Assembly: GCA_019058365.1 (NCBI GenBank)
Contig: JAHPZE010000010.1
Location: forward strand, 1-64,000
Reading direction: 5' to 3'
DNA: 64,000 nt
Origin: Promethearchaeota archaeon
GTDB lineage: Archaea > Asgardarchaeota > Lokiarchaeia > Sigyniarchaeales > SOKP01
Position numbers and translations under genes: made by a program
Notes under the pieces: model-generated
Databases searched by the model: none
Told to the model about the DNA's origin: nothing
The model's input: only the letters and a program-made list of their open reading frames with translations
Shown: positions 46,562 through 57,385 of the stretch, in pieces
How the letters are laid out: every line of letters starts with the position of its first letter
Position numbering within the stretch: position 1 is the stretch's first letter

Positions 46562-47860
46562 TTAATAAAATTTTCTTCCAATTATTTCTTTCATATTTAT
46601 TAATATTGGCTTTTCGTGAAAATTCGAACTTACAAGCATAAATTGTCCCATAATCCATAATATCTTTTTTAGCTCTAATTCATGGGTCACTTTCTTTAAT
46701 ATTTGAAAATAATCCTGAAAGAATTTCCTTGAAGAGCATAAATCAGTAGTTAACTCTTTAGCAACTCTAAAAAAGGATATATCTACTTGAGAATTGGATT
46801 GATGTTTTCGTAGGAATTGACTTTCCAAATAATCTCTTAAAGTAAAATCGATTGGAGGATACATATAAATCAATTCAAAATAATCTAAAATTTCTAATTC
46901 GCACTTGTAGACAACATCTTTTAAAATCAATTTTAAGCATTCAATTGGTCTTGAAAGATAATTTTTAAAAAAACATTTTAATTCAAAGTTGGGATAATAG
47001 CTTAAAAACGAGAATAAAAACCAAGTAATACAAATCTCACATTGAATTTGATCGGTAAGCTGAGAATAATCATCAATAATTGTTATTTTTGAGATATGAT
47101 GAATAATATTATAAGAATCAGTAGAGTTATAGAGTTTGGCATAAAATTCGGGTAAGACTTTTTCAAGAACAGCCAGATTCATAATATGATTCGAAAATCC
47201 TAAGATTATTCCTATTAACCCTCCCATCCAAATCATTCTATATTTCATCGTATCTCTTCTACCAATAATTATCATCAAATGATGAGCATCCACTAAAATC
47301 AATCCTATCGCATGATTTCTTAGACAAGGATTTAAATTTTCACTATTAGATGGATAACCACATCTAGAATCAAAAAAATTATTACAAATTGATGACCTAA
47401 ATTGAGTTTGAGCATTTTTAGTAGTCTTAATCTTAGAAGATTGATGTAAATTATCAAGACATTTCCAATAATCATAATAAATGTGAGTAAAACATTTTGG
47501 ACATATCGAAATTGGAATAGATTCCAAAATTCCAGAAGTACTTGGCATCTCTAGACCGCATAAAGCACAAAATCGTTCTTTAGAAAGACACATATTCAAC
47601 TCATCAAAAAAGAACGCTAATTGACTTTTATATCCTTGAGTTATTACATCAGTATGGGGAAACCATCTCCCTATCATCGGTCTATAGGCGATCCGTTTAA
47701 TAATGCTTGAAGGATATAAATTTAATAATGATTCGTTCGCAAAATCACTTAAAACTTCTTGAATTTCCCCATTAAAAATGCCCTCCGCAACTATATCTCG
47801 ATATTTACTTATTTCAAGCAATTTTTCATTTTCCACCTTCTCTTTCTGTCTAAACGACAA
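46562..47860 (-). CDS. unrecognised 432-aa zinc-ribbon protein heading the adaptation operon
   Basis: No known Cas family recognised. Visible features: a four-cysteine ribbon at about residues 95-125 (FCALCGLEMP and SICPKCFTHI), a second Cys/His-rich stretch (SSICNNFF, SRCGYP, NPCLRNH), a hydrophobic segment around residue 210 (WMGGLIGIILGFS), and a leucine-rich helical C-terminus. The CxxC pairs faintly recall Cst1-type Cas8, but I see no wider match. It ends 29 nt before cas1 and has its own TATA-like upstream region, so it should be co-transcribed with cas1-cas2-cas4. Candidate accessory adaptation factor or regulator. Confidence 0.75.
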   Translation of the reverse strand: MSFRQKEKVENEKLLEISKYRDIVAEGIFNGEIQEVLSDFANESLLNLYPSSIIKRIAYRPMIGRWFPHTDVITQGYKSQLAFFFDELNMCLSKERFCALCGLEMPSTSGILESIPISICPKCFTHIYYDYWKCLDNLHQSSKIKTTKNAQTQFRSSICNNFFDSRCGYPSNSENLNPCLRNHAIGLILVDAHHLMIIIGRRDTMKYRMIWMGGLIGIILGFSNHIMNLAVLEKVLPEFYAKLYNSTDSYNIIHHISKITIIDDYSQLTDQIQCEICITWFLFSFLSYYPNFELKCFFKNYLSRPIECLKLILKDVVYKCELEILDYFELIYMYPPIDFTLRDYLESQFLRKHQSNSQVDISFFRVAKELTTDLCSSRKFFQDYFQILKKVTHELELKKILWIMGQFMLVSSNFHEKPILINMKEIIGRKFY

Positions 47861-47905
47861 AATCTGAATTTATAATTTGAGTAACAATTGGAACAATTTA
47901 ATGCC

Positions 47906-48045
47906 TTATCCAATTATAACCATAAATACTTTCACTTATAAAGACTTCTTACTTAACATTTTTCATGGTTTAACTCTCTCTAAAAATCATCAAAAAATTT
48001 ACTCACATCAAAAACAAAACGATCTCCTAAATTCTGGATTTTTTA
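47906..48045. repeat. imperfect direct repeat, copy 1 (promoter region of the 432-aa gene)
   Basis: About 140 nt aligning with copy 2 at an offset near 601, with roughly three-quarters identity by eye. It includes, on the minus strand, CTTTATAAG (TATA-like) and an AACAT-N5-ATGGTT dyad. The rest of 47861-48278 is A/T-rich without a gene. Confidence 0.7.
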
Positions 48046-48278
48046 AACATCAATAATATAATAATATAAAATAAATAGCTTCAAAAAGAGGAATAAAATC
48101 CAGCTCCCATGCTATGATCCTTTTTGTATGGAAAATTTAATTAAGAAATTTTTTATGATAGCCTGAATTTCAATAATTTTAGAAACCATATGTCATTATT
48201 TTCAACCAAGAACATTAATATATGATCTCTTAGAGTTAATATCCTGTTTCTAAATTTCCCCTTCCTTCAAATTCCATT

Positions 48279-48491
48279 TTACTCGACCAATTCATCATTA
48301 AGTTTAACAAACTTTTTTACTATAAACTCAGAATTACCATCCACTACATAAAAAAAATGATAATATAAGTCTTTCTCACCCATATTATTCACATTCATTA
48401 ATTTCACGCAGTTATTACAATACCATCTTCCATCTTCAATACATATAAATGCTGCCTCATCTCCGCATTCTTTACACACCTTCATGAACAC
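48279..48491 (-). CDS. small B-box-like zinc-finger protein, 70 aa
   Basis: Has CKECGDEAAFIC followed by YCNNC, a Cx2C...Cx2C arrangement resembling a B-box zinc finger; the C-terminal half is short and charged. Its upstream region duplicates that of the 432-aa adaptation gene, suggesting co-regulation. Possibly a nucleic-acid- or protein-binding accessory of the CRISPR locus; function unknown. Confidence 0.6.
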   Translation of the reverse strand: MFMKVCKECGDEAAFICIEDGRWYCNNCVKLMNVNNMGEKDLYYHFFYVVDGNSEFIVKKFVKLNDELVE

Positions 48492-48506
48492 TAATCACCC
48501 ATCCCA

Positions 48507-48646
48507 TTATCCAATCTTAATCATAAATATTTTCACTTTTAAAACCTTCCCACTTAACATTTTTCATGTTTTAACTCGCTCCAAAAATTATTGAAAAATT
48601 TACTCGAATCAAAAATACAATAATCTCTCAAATTCTAGACTTTTAA
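48507..48646. repeat. imperfect direct repeat, copy 2 (promoter region of the B-box-like gene)
   Basis: Second copy of the upstream block. On the minus strand it carries TTTTAAAAG (TATA-like) with GAAGG before it, and a clean AACAT-N5-ATGTT dyad that could be an operator. The conserved order dyad-TATA-start suggests one regulator controls both genes. Confidence 0.7.
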
Positions 48647-49205
48647 GATATAAAATTTTAGACACAAAAAGATATTTAAACTTTAAAAAGGAGTTCGAGT
48701 ATGATTTTCATTTTTTTACCTAAAAACTTGAAAGAAAAAAAATGTGCTATTTAAAGGAAAATTTCACGCCTTTATTCAAAAAGAACTAAAGTTGATCATG
48801 CCATCTTATTTTTTATAGGAGAATTCGATATTCAGGATATTCTAATAAAAATTCATGAAATCTCAGATATAAATTATCGAAAATATATCTTAGATTCGAG
48901 ATATAGAATTTATCAATGTGTGTGCAATTCTCCAAGAACTCATTTTTGTCGAGCCTTTATTTAAATCTTTTTCAATCTTATAGTTCCCTCGAAACAATTT
49001 CTAAAAATTATTCTCTAATGATATCTCTTCATATAATATCCTCGCGTACATCTCTGCCCAAATATGCGAAAACTTGACTTTTGTAAAGGAAATAGTATGC
49101 CTGCATTTTGTTACTAAGATCCAAAAATGAAAAAAGCCAATTTAATATTAAGTTAGAAAGAATTAAATAAATGATTATTCACTCTTATATTATATATATA
49201 TAAGA
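48647..49205 (+). promoter_or_regulatory. CRISPR leader region
   Basis: A/T-rich non-coding region directly before the first repeat. Repeat orientation (3' end ATTGAAAT) predicts plus-strand transcription, so the leader should lie on this side; degenerate repeats at the other end agree. A TA-alternating run (TTATATATATATAAG) abuts the first repeat. No ORF is credible here. Confidence 0.6.
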
Positions 49206-52200
49206 GTTGAAAAGTAAATAGCTTCAGAAAGAAGATTGAAATAATAAAATAATCTAATGCTTTTTGATCTTCTTTAGTGTTGAAAAGTAAATAGCTTCAG
49301 AAAGAAGATTGAAATTAAGTCCTTTTTTGAACTTCTCCTTATTTTCAAACCCAGTTGAAAAGTAAATAGCTTCAGAAAGAAGATTGAAATCTAATCCTGG
49401 AGCCGAGGGAATTGATAATCCACCAACTGTTGAAAAGTAAATAGCTTCAGAAAGAAGATTGAAATGGTGTGGATAGATACTGATACTACAGAAATTATTT
49501 ATCAACGTTGAAAAGTAAATAGCTTCAGAAAGAAGATTGAAATTGGCTACATCTAAAGTCTGCTCTCCATACACCCGTGAGAGGTTGAAAAGTAAATAGC
49601 TTCAGAAAGAAGATTGAAATCTAATTCTATAAGAACAATAAACCCGCCCAGAAGTATACTGTTGAAAAGTAAATAGCTTCAGAAAGAAGATTGAAATTTA
49701 TCAGATTCATTCCCGCCGAATTTTTATTTGCCCCGTTGAAAAGTAAATAGCTTCAGAAAGAAGATTGAAATATAAAAACTGACAAAAAACAAATCTTTAA
49801 ATATGTGTGTTGTTGAAAAGTAAATAGCTTCAGAAAGAAGATTGAAATGAGATTTTACGTCGATTTGCAAAAACCGTGAAAAGAAGTGTTGAAAAGTAAA
49901 TAGCTTCAGAAAGAAGATTGAAATATATCAAATCGGAGTATTTCGATTCCTTTTGCCCTTATTAGTTGAAAAGTAAATAGCTTCAGAAAGAAGATTGAAA
50001 TTATGATTTATTATCTGCCGAACTATCACTTGATTGGAATGTTGAAAAGTAAATAGCTTCAGAAAGAAGATTGAAATTTAGTAAGATTTCATTTCTTACC
50101 TTTCTCTGAATTTGATGTTGAAAAGTAAATAGCTTCAGAAAGAAGATTGAAATTATCCACCCACACTTAGAACATATATACTCTTTTTTTGGGAAATGTT
50201 GAAAAGTAAATAGCTTCAGAAAGAAGATTGAAATTATGAAATATCTATAAAAACAGTATTAAGATCACTTTCATAGAGTTGAAAAGTAAATAGCTTCAGA
50301 AAGAAGATTGAAATATATTTTATTTAGAGTTCAGTTTGGTAGTAGTAATATGTTGAAAAGTAAATAGCTTCAGAAAGAAGATTGAAATTTTTTAAATGTA
50401 ATATGAAATCCTTTTCCTCCTGTAATGTTGAAAAGTAAATAGCTTCAGAAAGAAGATTGAAATTAGAAGGAGCATTATCTCCGCTTACAAACACAATAGA
50501 TGTTGAAAAGTAAATAGCTTCAGAAAGAAGATTGAAATATAAACTTTATGAATATGATAACTCATTAATAGTACAGTTGAAAAGTAAATAGCTTCAGAAA
50601 GAAGATTGAAATTAGAAGAACTCCATCCACCACCAGCACCGAAGGAGAGGTTGAAAAGTAAATAGCTTCAGAAAGAAGATTGAAATATAAATCATAAAAA
50701 TATGCTCCCCATTTTCCATATCTTAGTTGAAAAGTAAATAGCTTCAGAAAGAAGATTGAAATTCAGATCATATGACCTACGAGCAGACCGTAGATCGAAC
50801 TGTTGAAAAGTAAATAGCTTCAGAAAGAAGATTGAAATGGGATTTTGGTAATATCAATAAAGAATGGGCTCGATTAACGTTGAAAAGTAAATAGCTTCAG
50901 AAAGAAGATTGAAATTTTCCTTGATAGTATCTAGATTTATTAATTCTATATCAGTTGAAAAGTAAATAGCTTCAGAAAGAAGATTGAAATGTAATACCTT
51001 TCCTAATACGTTCGAGCATTCGTATAGGGTTGAAAAGTAAATAGCTTCAGAAAGAAGATTGAAATACACTTAAAATTATAAATTCATCTTCAGTAATATT
51101 AAATGTTGAAAAGTAAATAGCTTCAGAAAGAAGATTGAAATCTATTATGTGTTCGGCTAACATCTACATAATACCCAGTTGAAAAGTAAATAGCTTCAGA
51201 AAGAAGATTGAAATAATAAAAGGATATATCCTCCCCCAATATGTTGAAAATGTTGAAAAGTAAATAGCTTCAGAAAGAAGATTGAAATAAATTTAATTAC
51301 GATTTATTAACATTAGAGATTAATTCTACGTTGAAAAGTAAATAGCTTCAGAAAGAAGATTGAAATTATTCATAATTATTTATATAAATTCGATAAGTAT
51401 CAGCATTGTTGAAAAGTAAATAGCTTCAGAAAGAAGATTGAAATTTTGCGTAAAAAACCATTTCTGAAGTGGTATTATCTTTAGTTGAAAAGTAAATAGC
51501 TTCAGAAAGAAGATTGAAATTAACCCTCATATACTGAAGGATAAACAAATAAATCACGTTGAAAAGTAAATAGCTTCAGAAAGAAGATTGAAATCAAGGA
51601 ACCGGTAAAACTTGGACAGCAAATGCTTGGGCGTTGAAAAGTAAATAGCTTCAGAAAGAAGATTGAAATCTTCTACTGTTTTATTTTCCCATTTAGATTT
51701 TAATGTTGTTGAAAAGTAAATAGCTTCAGAAAGAAGATTGAAATATACTTTCTATCAGCGTTCTCCATTTTCACATGTAAGAGTTGAAAAGTAAATAGCT
51801 TCAGAAAGAAGATTGAAATTATATAATCACATTTAGAACATCTATATTTCTTTTTAGGGTTGAAAAGTAAATAGCTTCAGAAAGAAGATTGAAATTAACT
51901 TCTTCAATAGCTTCATTAATTTCATCGTTTTGTCTAAGGTTGAAAAGTAAATAGCTTCAGAAAGAAGATTGAAATCATTGTTCCCCACTCATATAAATAT
52001 CATCAATAAAAGTTGAAAAGTAAATAGCTTCAGAAAGAAGATTGAAATGGAATAAGATTCTTTTCTTTTGTAGCACAGGTACTAAAAGTTGAAAAGTAAA
52101 TAGCTTCAGAAAGAAGATTGAAATGATAAAAATGCAGTTGTAGCACTAACAATAAGTTTTTAAGTTGAAAAGTAAATAGCTTCAGAAAGAAGATTGAAAT

Positions 52201-55200
52201 AATTTGTTTAACTGAATAAATTGTCTCAGGATCTTCCGTGTTGAAAAGTAAATAGCTTCAGAAAGAAGATTGAAATAAAATATAAACTTGCAAAATAGGA
52301 AGGGGAGTATTTGGTTGAAAAGTAAATAGCTTCAGAAAGAAGATTGAAATATTACTTGACGCTCAATGTATTCCTTGTCATCAATTTCGTTGAAAAGTAA
52401 ATAGCTTCAGAAAGAAGATTGAAATATGTGGTATACATATTTATCTTACTGATCATTGCCACTGTTGAAAAGTAAATAGCTTCAGAAAGAAGATTGAAAT
52501 GGGCGTTATTTCAATGATGTTGCTCCAACCTTTACATCGTTGAAAAGTAAATAGCTTCAGAAAGAAGATTGAAATTCATAAAAAGAGATAAGATAAAAAA
52601 TAAGAATTTTTACGTTGAAAAGTAAATAGCTTCAGAAAGAAGATTGAAATATTCATAGGGGTATTTTGCTAGCAAACATTCTTAACGTTGAAAAGTAAAT
52701 AGCTTCAGAAAGAAGATTGAAATTTTATCAGAGATCTTCTTGTCTTTTATAGCCTCTTTATCGTTGAAAAGTAAATAGCTTCAGAAAGAAGATTGAAATG
52801 ACCATAAATTCTTCATTTATAGCATTAAGTCGAATCCCGTTGAAAAGTAAATAGCTTCAGAAAGAAGATTGAAATCACAGGGATCACGCGAGCCTCTAAC
52901 TTCGCAGCATAATTATGTTGAAAAGTAAATAGCTTCAGAAAGAAGATTGAAATACATGCGAACCAGCCATTTGCACTTCCACTAACCCATCTGTTGAAAA
53001 GTAAATAGCTTCAGAAAGAAGATTGAAATTTGGATTGCGGTCATGATGGCGACCAATTCATTATTATTTAAAGTTGAAAAGTAAATAGCTTCAGAAAGAA
53101 GATTGAAATATTATAGAATACCTTCCTAACTATGATGAATATCGTAATATGTTGAAAAGTAAATAGCTTCAGAAAGAAGATTGAAATCATTCAGATATGC
53201 GAATGGTATAGTAATCTCTTGAGTTGCGTTGAAAAGTAAATAGCTTCAGAAAGAAGATTGAAATATTATCTGAGGAAGCATCATTAGCGGCATTATCACT
53301 ACAGTTGAAAAGTAAATAGCTTCAGAAAGAAGATTGAAATTTCTCAAATCCTTCATTTCTGAGTTCGGCTTCATTTTCGCGTTGAAAAGTAAATAGCTTC
53401 AGAAAGAAGATTGAAATTTACCATAAACAACTTGGAAATTATTTGTATCAGAATGTTGAAAAGTAAATAGCTTCAGAAAGAAGATTGAAATTCTTATACT
53501 TAAAAGTCCTACTCCATTATCGATATATTGTTGAAAAGTAAATAGCTTCAGAAAGAAGATTGAAATATATTGACCAATTCTGTTAATCCAATTGGCAAAA
53601 GAATACCGTTGAAAAGTAAATAGCTTCAGAAAGAAGATTGAAATTGTAATATATTATGTCCAAACTCAAAAATTTATTACTGTTGAAAAGTAAATAGCTT
53701 CAGAAAGAAGATTGAAATTATAAAAGACAACGTGTTAAAGAAGTCATAACTGCTTTAAGTTGAAAAGTAAATAGCTTCAGAAAGAAGATTGAAATATGAG
53801 TTGGTCCATGGTATTTGTAATTGGAGATAATGGTTGAAAAGTAAATAGCTTCAGAAAGAAGATTGAAATTGCCATAAACTTCAGAATAGTATCTGAGAGT
53901 TTATTTAGTTGAAAAGTAAATAGCTTCAGAAAGAAGATTGAAATTCAAAAGAACACCTAATCTCATATAAGTCTAAAATATCGTTGAAAAGTAAATAGCT
54001 TCAGAAAGAAGATTGAAATCAAAGATGATCCACTCTGGAATTTCAACATTATCTTTGTTGAAAAGTAAATAGCTTCAGAAAGAAGATTGAAATGCTACGA
54101 TTATAATAGATAAGAACTCACTCATTTTAATCGTTGAAAAGTAAATAGCTTCAGAAAGAAGATTGAAATAAAAAGATTATACTACTATCCCAGAAGATGC
54201 ATTATATACAGAGTTGAAAAGTAAATAGCTTCAGAAAGAAGATTGAAATCACCATACAGAAAATCCTGTAAATATAGTAGAATAAGAGTTGAAAAGTAAA
54301 TAGCTTCAGAAAGAAGATTGAAATGCAACGTATCCTAAACCTAAAGGCAAAACAATTCCTATAGTTGAAAAGTAAATAGCTTCAGAAAGAAGATTGAAAT
54401 TACTGGTATCAGTGCTATAATAATTTCCGCCAAAAAGTTGAAAAGTAAATAGCTTCAGAAAGAAGATTGAAATATTAAATAATGACCAGTAAGATTAGAA
54501 AATAATACTAGTTGAAAAGTAAATAGCTTCAGAAAGAAGATTGAAATATTACAATTAAGGAATATATGCCTAAAATCAGACAAATAGTGTTGAAAAGTAA
54601 ATAGCTTCAGAAAGAAGATTGAAATTATATCTGCACCAAATATAAATTACCCGCGTCTTTTACTGTTGAAAAGTAAATAGCTTCAGAAAGAAGATTGAAA
54701 TAATATAACATAAGGTAAAGGGAAAGTATAAGATATTATCGTTGAAAAGTAAATAGCTTCAGAAAGAAGATTGAAATTAAAATCTGATATTATATTACTT
54801 CTGGCTACACTAAGGGTTGAAAAGTAAATAGCTTCAGAAAGAAGATTGAAATCTTTCTTTTTCCAAATTTATTGGAAATTTTTGGTAATGTTGAAAAGTA
54901 AATAGCTTCAGAAAGAAGATTGAAATGAAACGATTTTAAATTGTTAAAGTCTCAAGTTAAAAAGTTGAAAAGTAAATAGCTTCAGAAAGAAGATTGAAAT
55001 TTAATTGATACAATTTTGTCCCATATTAAGTCTCGAACTGTTGAAAAGTAAATAGCTTCAGAAAGAAGATTGAAATATATAAGAAAGAATAGTTCCTATT
55101 GAACCTATTATCAATGTTGAAAAGTAAATAGCTTCAGAAAGAAGATTGAAATTACACTATAAGTATAATGAATGGTTCTTATATCCTCTTGGTTGAAAAG

Positions 55201-55684
55201 TAAATAGCTTCAGAAAGAAGATTGAAATTTTTAACGATTTCTCTATTCATTTTACGTTCTTTTTTCAGTTGAAAAGTAAATAGCTTCAGAAAGAAGATTG
55301 AAATTGATTTTCTCCCCCGCAGGAACATTGGCATTTTTCAGGTTCGTTGAAAAGTAAATAGCTTCAGAAAGAAGATTGAAATATCCAAAACTCTCTCGTC
55401 CCCGCTGTCGCTTGCGTTTCATGTTGAAAAGTAAATAGCTTCAGAAAGAAGATTGAAATATCGAAATTTTTCATCACCTTTTTATTTCCACTGCAGTTGA
55501 AAAGTAAATAGCTTCAGAAAGAAGATTGAAATTGAAAATAATGAATATTATTACTGAATTAAACCCTTCTGAGTTGAAAAGTAAATAGCTTCAGAAAGAA
55601 GATTGAAATTATTTTATCCCTTTTTTTGCTTTAATTTTATCTTTTCCGTTGAAAAGTAAATAGCTTCAGAAAGAAGATTGAAAT

Positions 55685-55948
55685 GAATGAAGCATTTTAA
55701 TATATTTTTTTACATCTCTTTCGTTGAAAAGTAAATAGCTTCAGAAAGAAGATTGAAATGATAGAATTGCCATCGAGAGAAGAATCAATGTAATTAAGTT
55801 GAAAAGTAAATAGCTTCAGAAAGAAGATTGAAATAAGGGCACTATAACCTCAATCGGTTCCTCGATTATTGGGTTGAAAAGTAAATAGCTTCAGAAAGAA
55901 GATTGAAATTAGTATAAAAGTATGATCATGAGGGACTAATAAATTAGT
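55685..55948 (+). repeat. duplicated four-spacer block, copy 1
   Basis: Four spacers and three intervening repeats (264 nt) recur without visible change at 56442-56705 (offset 757). The first spacer starts GAATGAAGCATTTTAATA and the last ends GGGACTAATAAATTAGT. This is a recombination or unequal crossing-over product inside the array. Confidence 0.95.
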
Positions 55949-56441
55949 GTTGAAAAGTAAATAGCTTCAGAAAGAAGATTGAAATTAGCCCATATCTTAA
56001 GTTGGTCAGCTCCATCCCCAAGTTGAAAAGTAAATAGCTTCAGAAAGAAGATTGAAATATCGATAAATGCTTCCCATCCAAACAAAACCCCACCAAATGT
56101 CGAAAAGTAAATAGCTTCAGAAAGAAGATTGAAATTACATAAGCCAATAAAACCCGCTTGATTTTGCGCTATTGTCGAAAAGTAAATAGCTTCAGAAAGA
56201 AGATTGAAATTTGATTGCTTGTAATAATGTATAAATATCTAATTCATGTGTCGAAAAGTAAATAGCTTCAGAAAGAAGATTGAAATGGAAATCAGTAATA
56301 TCCAGATGAGCCTGACCGATGACATGCGTCGAAAAGTAAATAGCTTCAGAAAGAAGATTGAAATAATTACTTGTTCCATTCCAAATATGAGCCCACTCAT
56401 TAGTGTCGAAAAGTAAATAGCTTCAGAAAGAAGATTGAAAT

Positions 56442-56705
56442 GAATGAAGCATTTTAATATATTTTTTTACATCTCTTTCGTTGAAAAGTAAATAGCTTCA
56501 GAAAGAAGATTGAAATGATAGAATTGCCATCGAGAGAAGAATCAATGTAATTAAGTTGAAAAGTAAATAGCTTCAGAAAGAAGATTGAAATAAGGGCACT
56601 ATAACCTCAATCGGTTCCTCGATTATTGGGTTGAAAAGTAAATAGCTTCAGAAAGAAGATTGAAATTAGTATAAAAGTATGATCATGAGGGACTAATAAA
56701 TTAGT
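56442..56705 (+). repeat. duplicated four-spacer block, copy 2
   Basis: Second copy of the four-spacer block. It follows five GTCG-variant repeats, while its internal repeats are the standard GTTG form, showing the block moved with its own repeats. Confidence 0.95.
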
Positions 56706-57193
56706 GTTGAAAAGTAAATAGCTTCAGAAAGAAGATTGAAATATTTAAATAATATGTTATTCAACTATACCTTTTTCTATAATGTCGAAAAGTAAATAGC
56801 TTCAGAAAGAAGATTGAAATTATGTTTTTTCATGACTTCATAAGCATGTGGAGTAATAGTTGAAAAGTAAATAGCTTCAGAAAGAAGATTGAAATTTAGT
56901 TTTTTTATCCGGGATGATTTCTTTTTTTGAATCGTTGAAAAGTAAATAGCTTCAGAAAGAAGATTGAAATAAAATACCACGCCCTTTCTGTCTCAAACTC
57001 TAAAAGTGTTGAAAAGTAAATAGCTTCAGAAAGAAGATTGAAATGTTCCCTGTCCTGTGTCTCCCATGCGACCACGACCTTTAGTCGAAAAGTAAATAGC
57101 TTCAGAAAGAAGATTGAAATTCAGGATATTTTTCTAACAAAGGAAGTCCTAAATGTGTTGAAAAGTAAATAGCTTCAGAAAGAAGATTGAAAT

Positions 57194-57385
57194 TTAATCT
57201 CGTTCTTTTTAACATCTATAGAATTATATACCGAAAAGATGGATTCATATGATTTAAATTGTTGTTAACGAATAAATATTTAAATATAACCGTGAACAAT
57301 TAAAATTATCTCTAAAAAATCCATCAAAATTTATATTCTTAGTTTCAATGAACTTAAGCAATTTATATAAAAAGGGTTTAAAAAA
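57194..57385 (+). promoter_or_regulatory. array trailer and promoter region of the type III operon
   Basis: Non-coding. AATATTTAAATATAAC at 57274-57289 is TATA-like, about 100 nt before the cas10 ATG. AAAGGG lies 9 nt before that ATG as a weak SD. Confidence 0.45.

Larger units (their letters stand above)
49206..57193 (+). CRISPR. CRISPR array, about 106 repeats of 37 nt
   Basis: Repeat of 37 nt beginning GTTGAAAAGTAAATAGCTTC and ending GAAGATTGAAAT, counted by eye as 106 copies with 105 spacers of about 35-44 nt (mean period about 75.7 nt). Nearly all repeats are identical; a T-to-C change at position 3 (GTCGAAAAG) occurs in a cluster of five from about 56099 and in two later copies (near 56784 and 57083), at the leader-distal end. 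Four spacers are duplicated as a block. The array lies between the type I-B cas genes and the type III-D operon, and no second array is in the window, so both probably use it. Confidence 0.98.

Noticed and set aside
46533-46658. Longer Cas1 start at 46658 from the ORF track
   Set aside because: The extra 42 residues lack Cas1 similarity and overlap the upstream gene by 97 nt; GTG 46532 with GAGGT fits the family start.
49254-56980. Minus-strand ORFs with repeated FNLLSEAIYFST units (49254, 50854, 56777)
   Set aside because: They are translations of the CRISPR repeat in reverse; the spacing and identity match the array, not a repeat protein.
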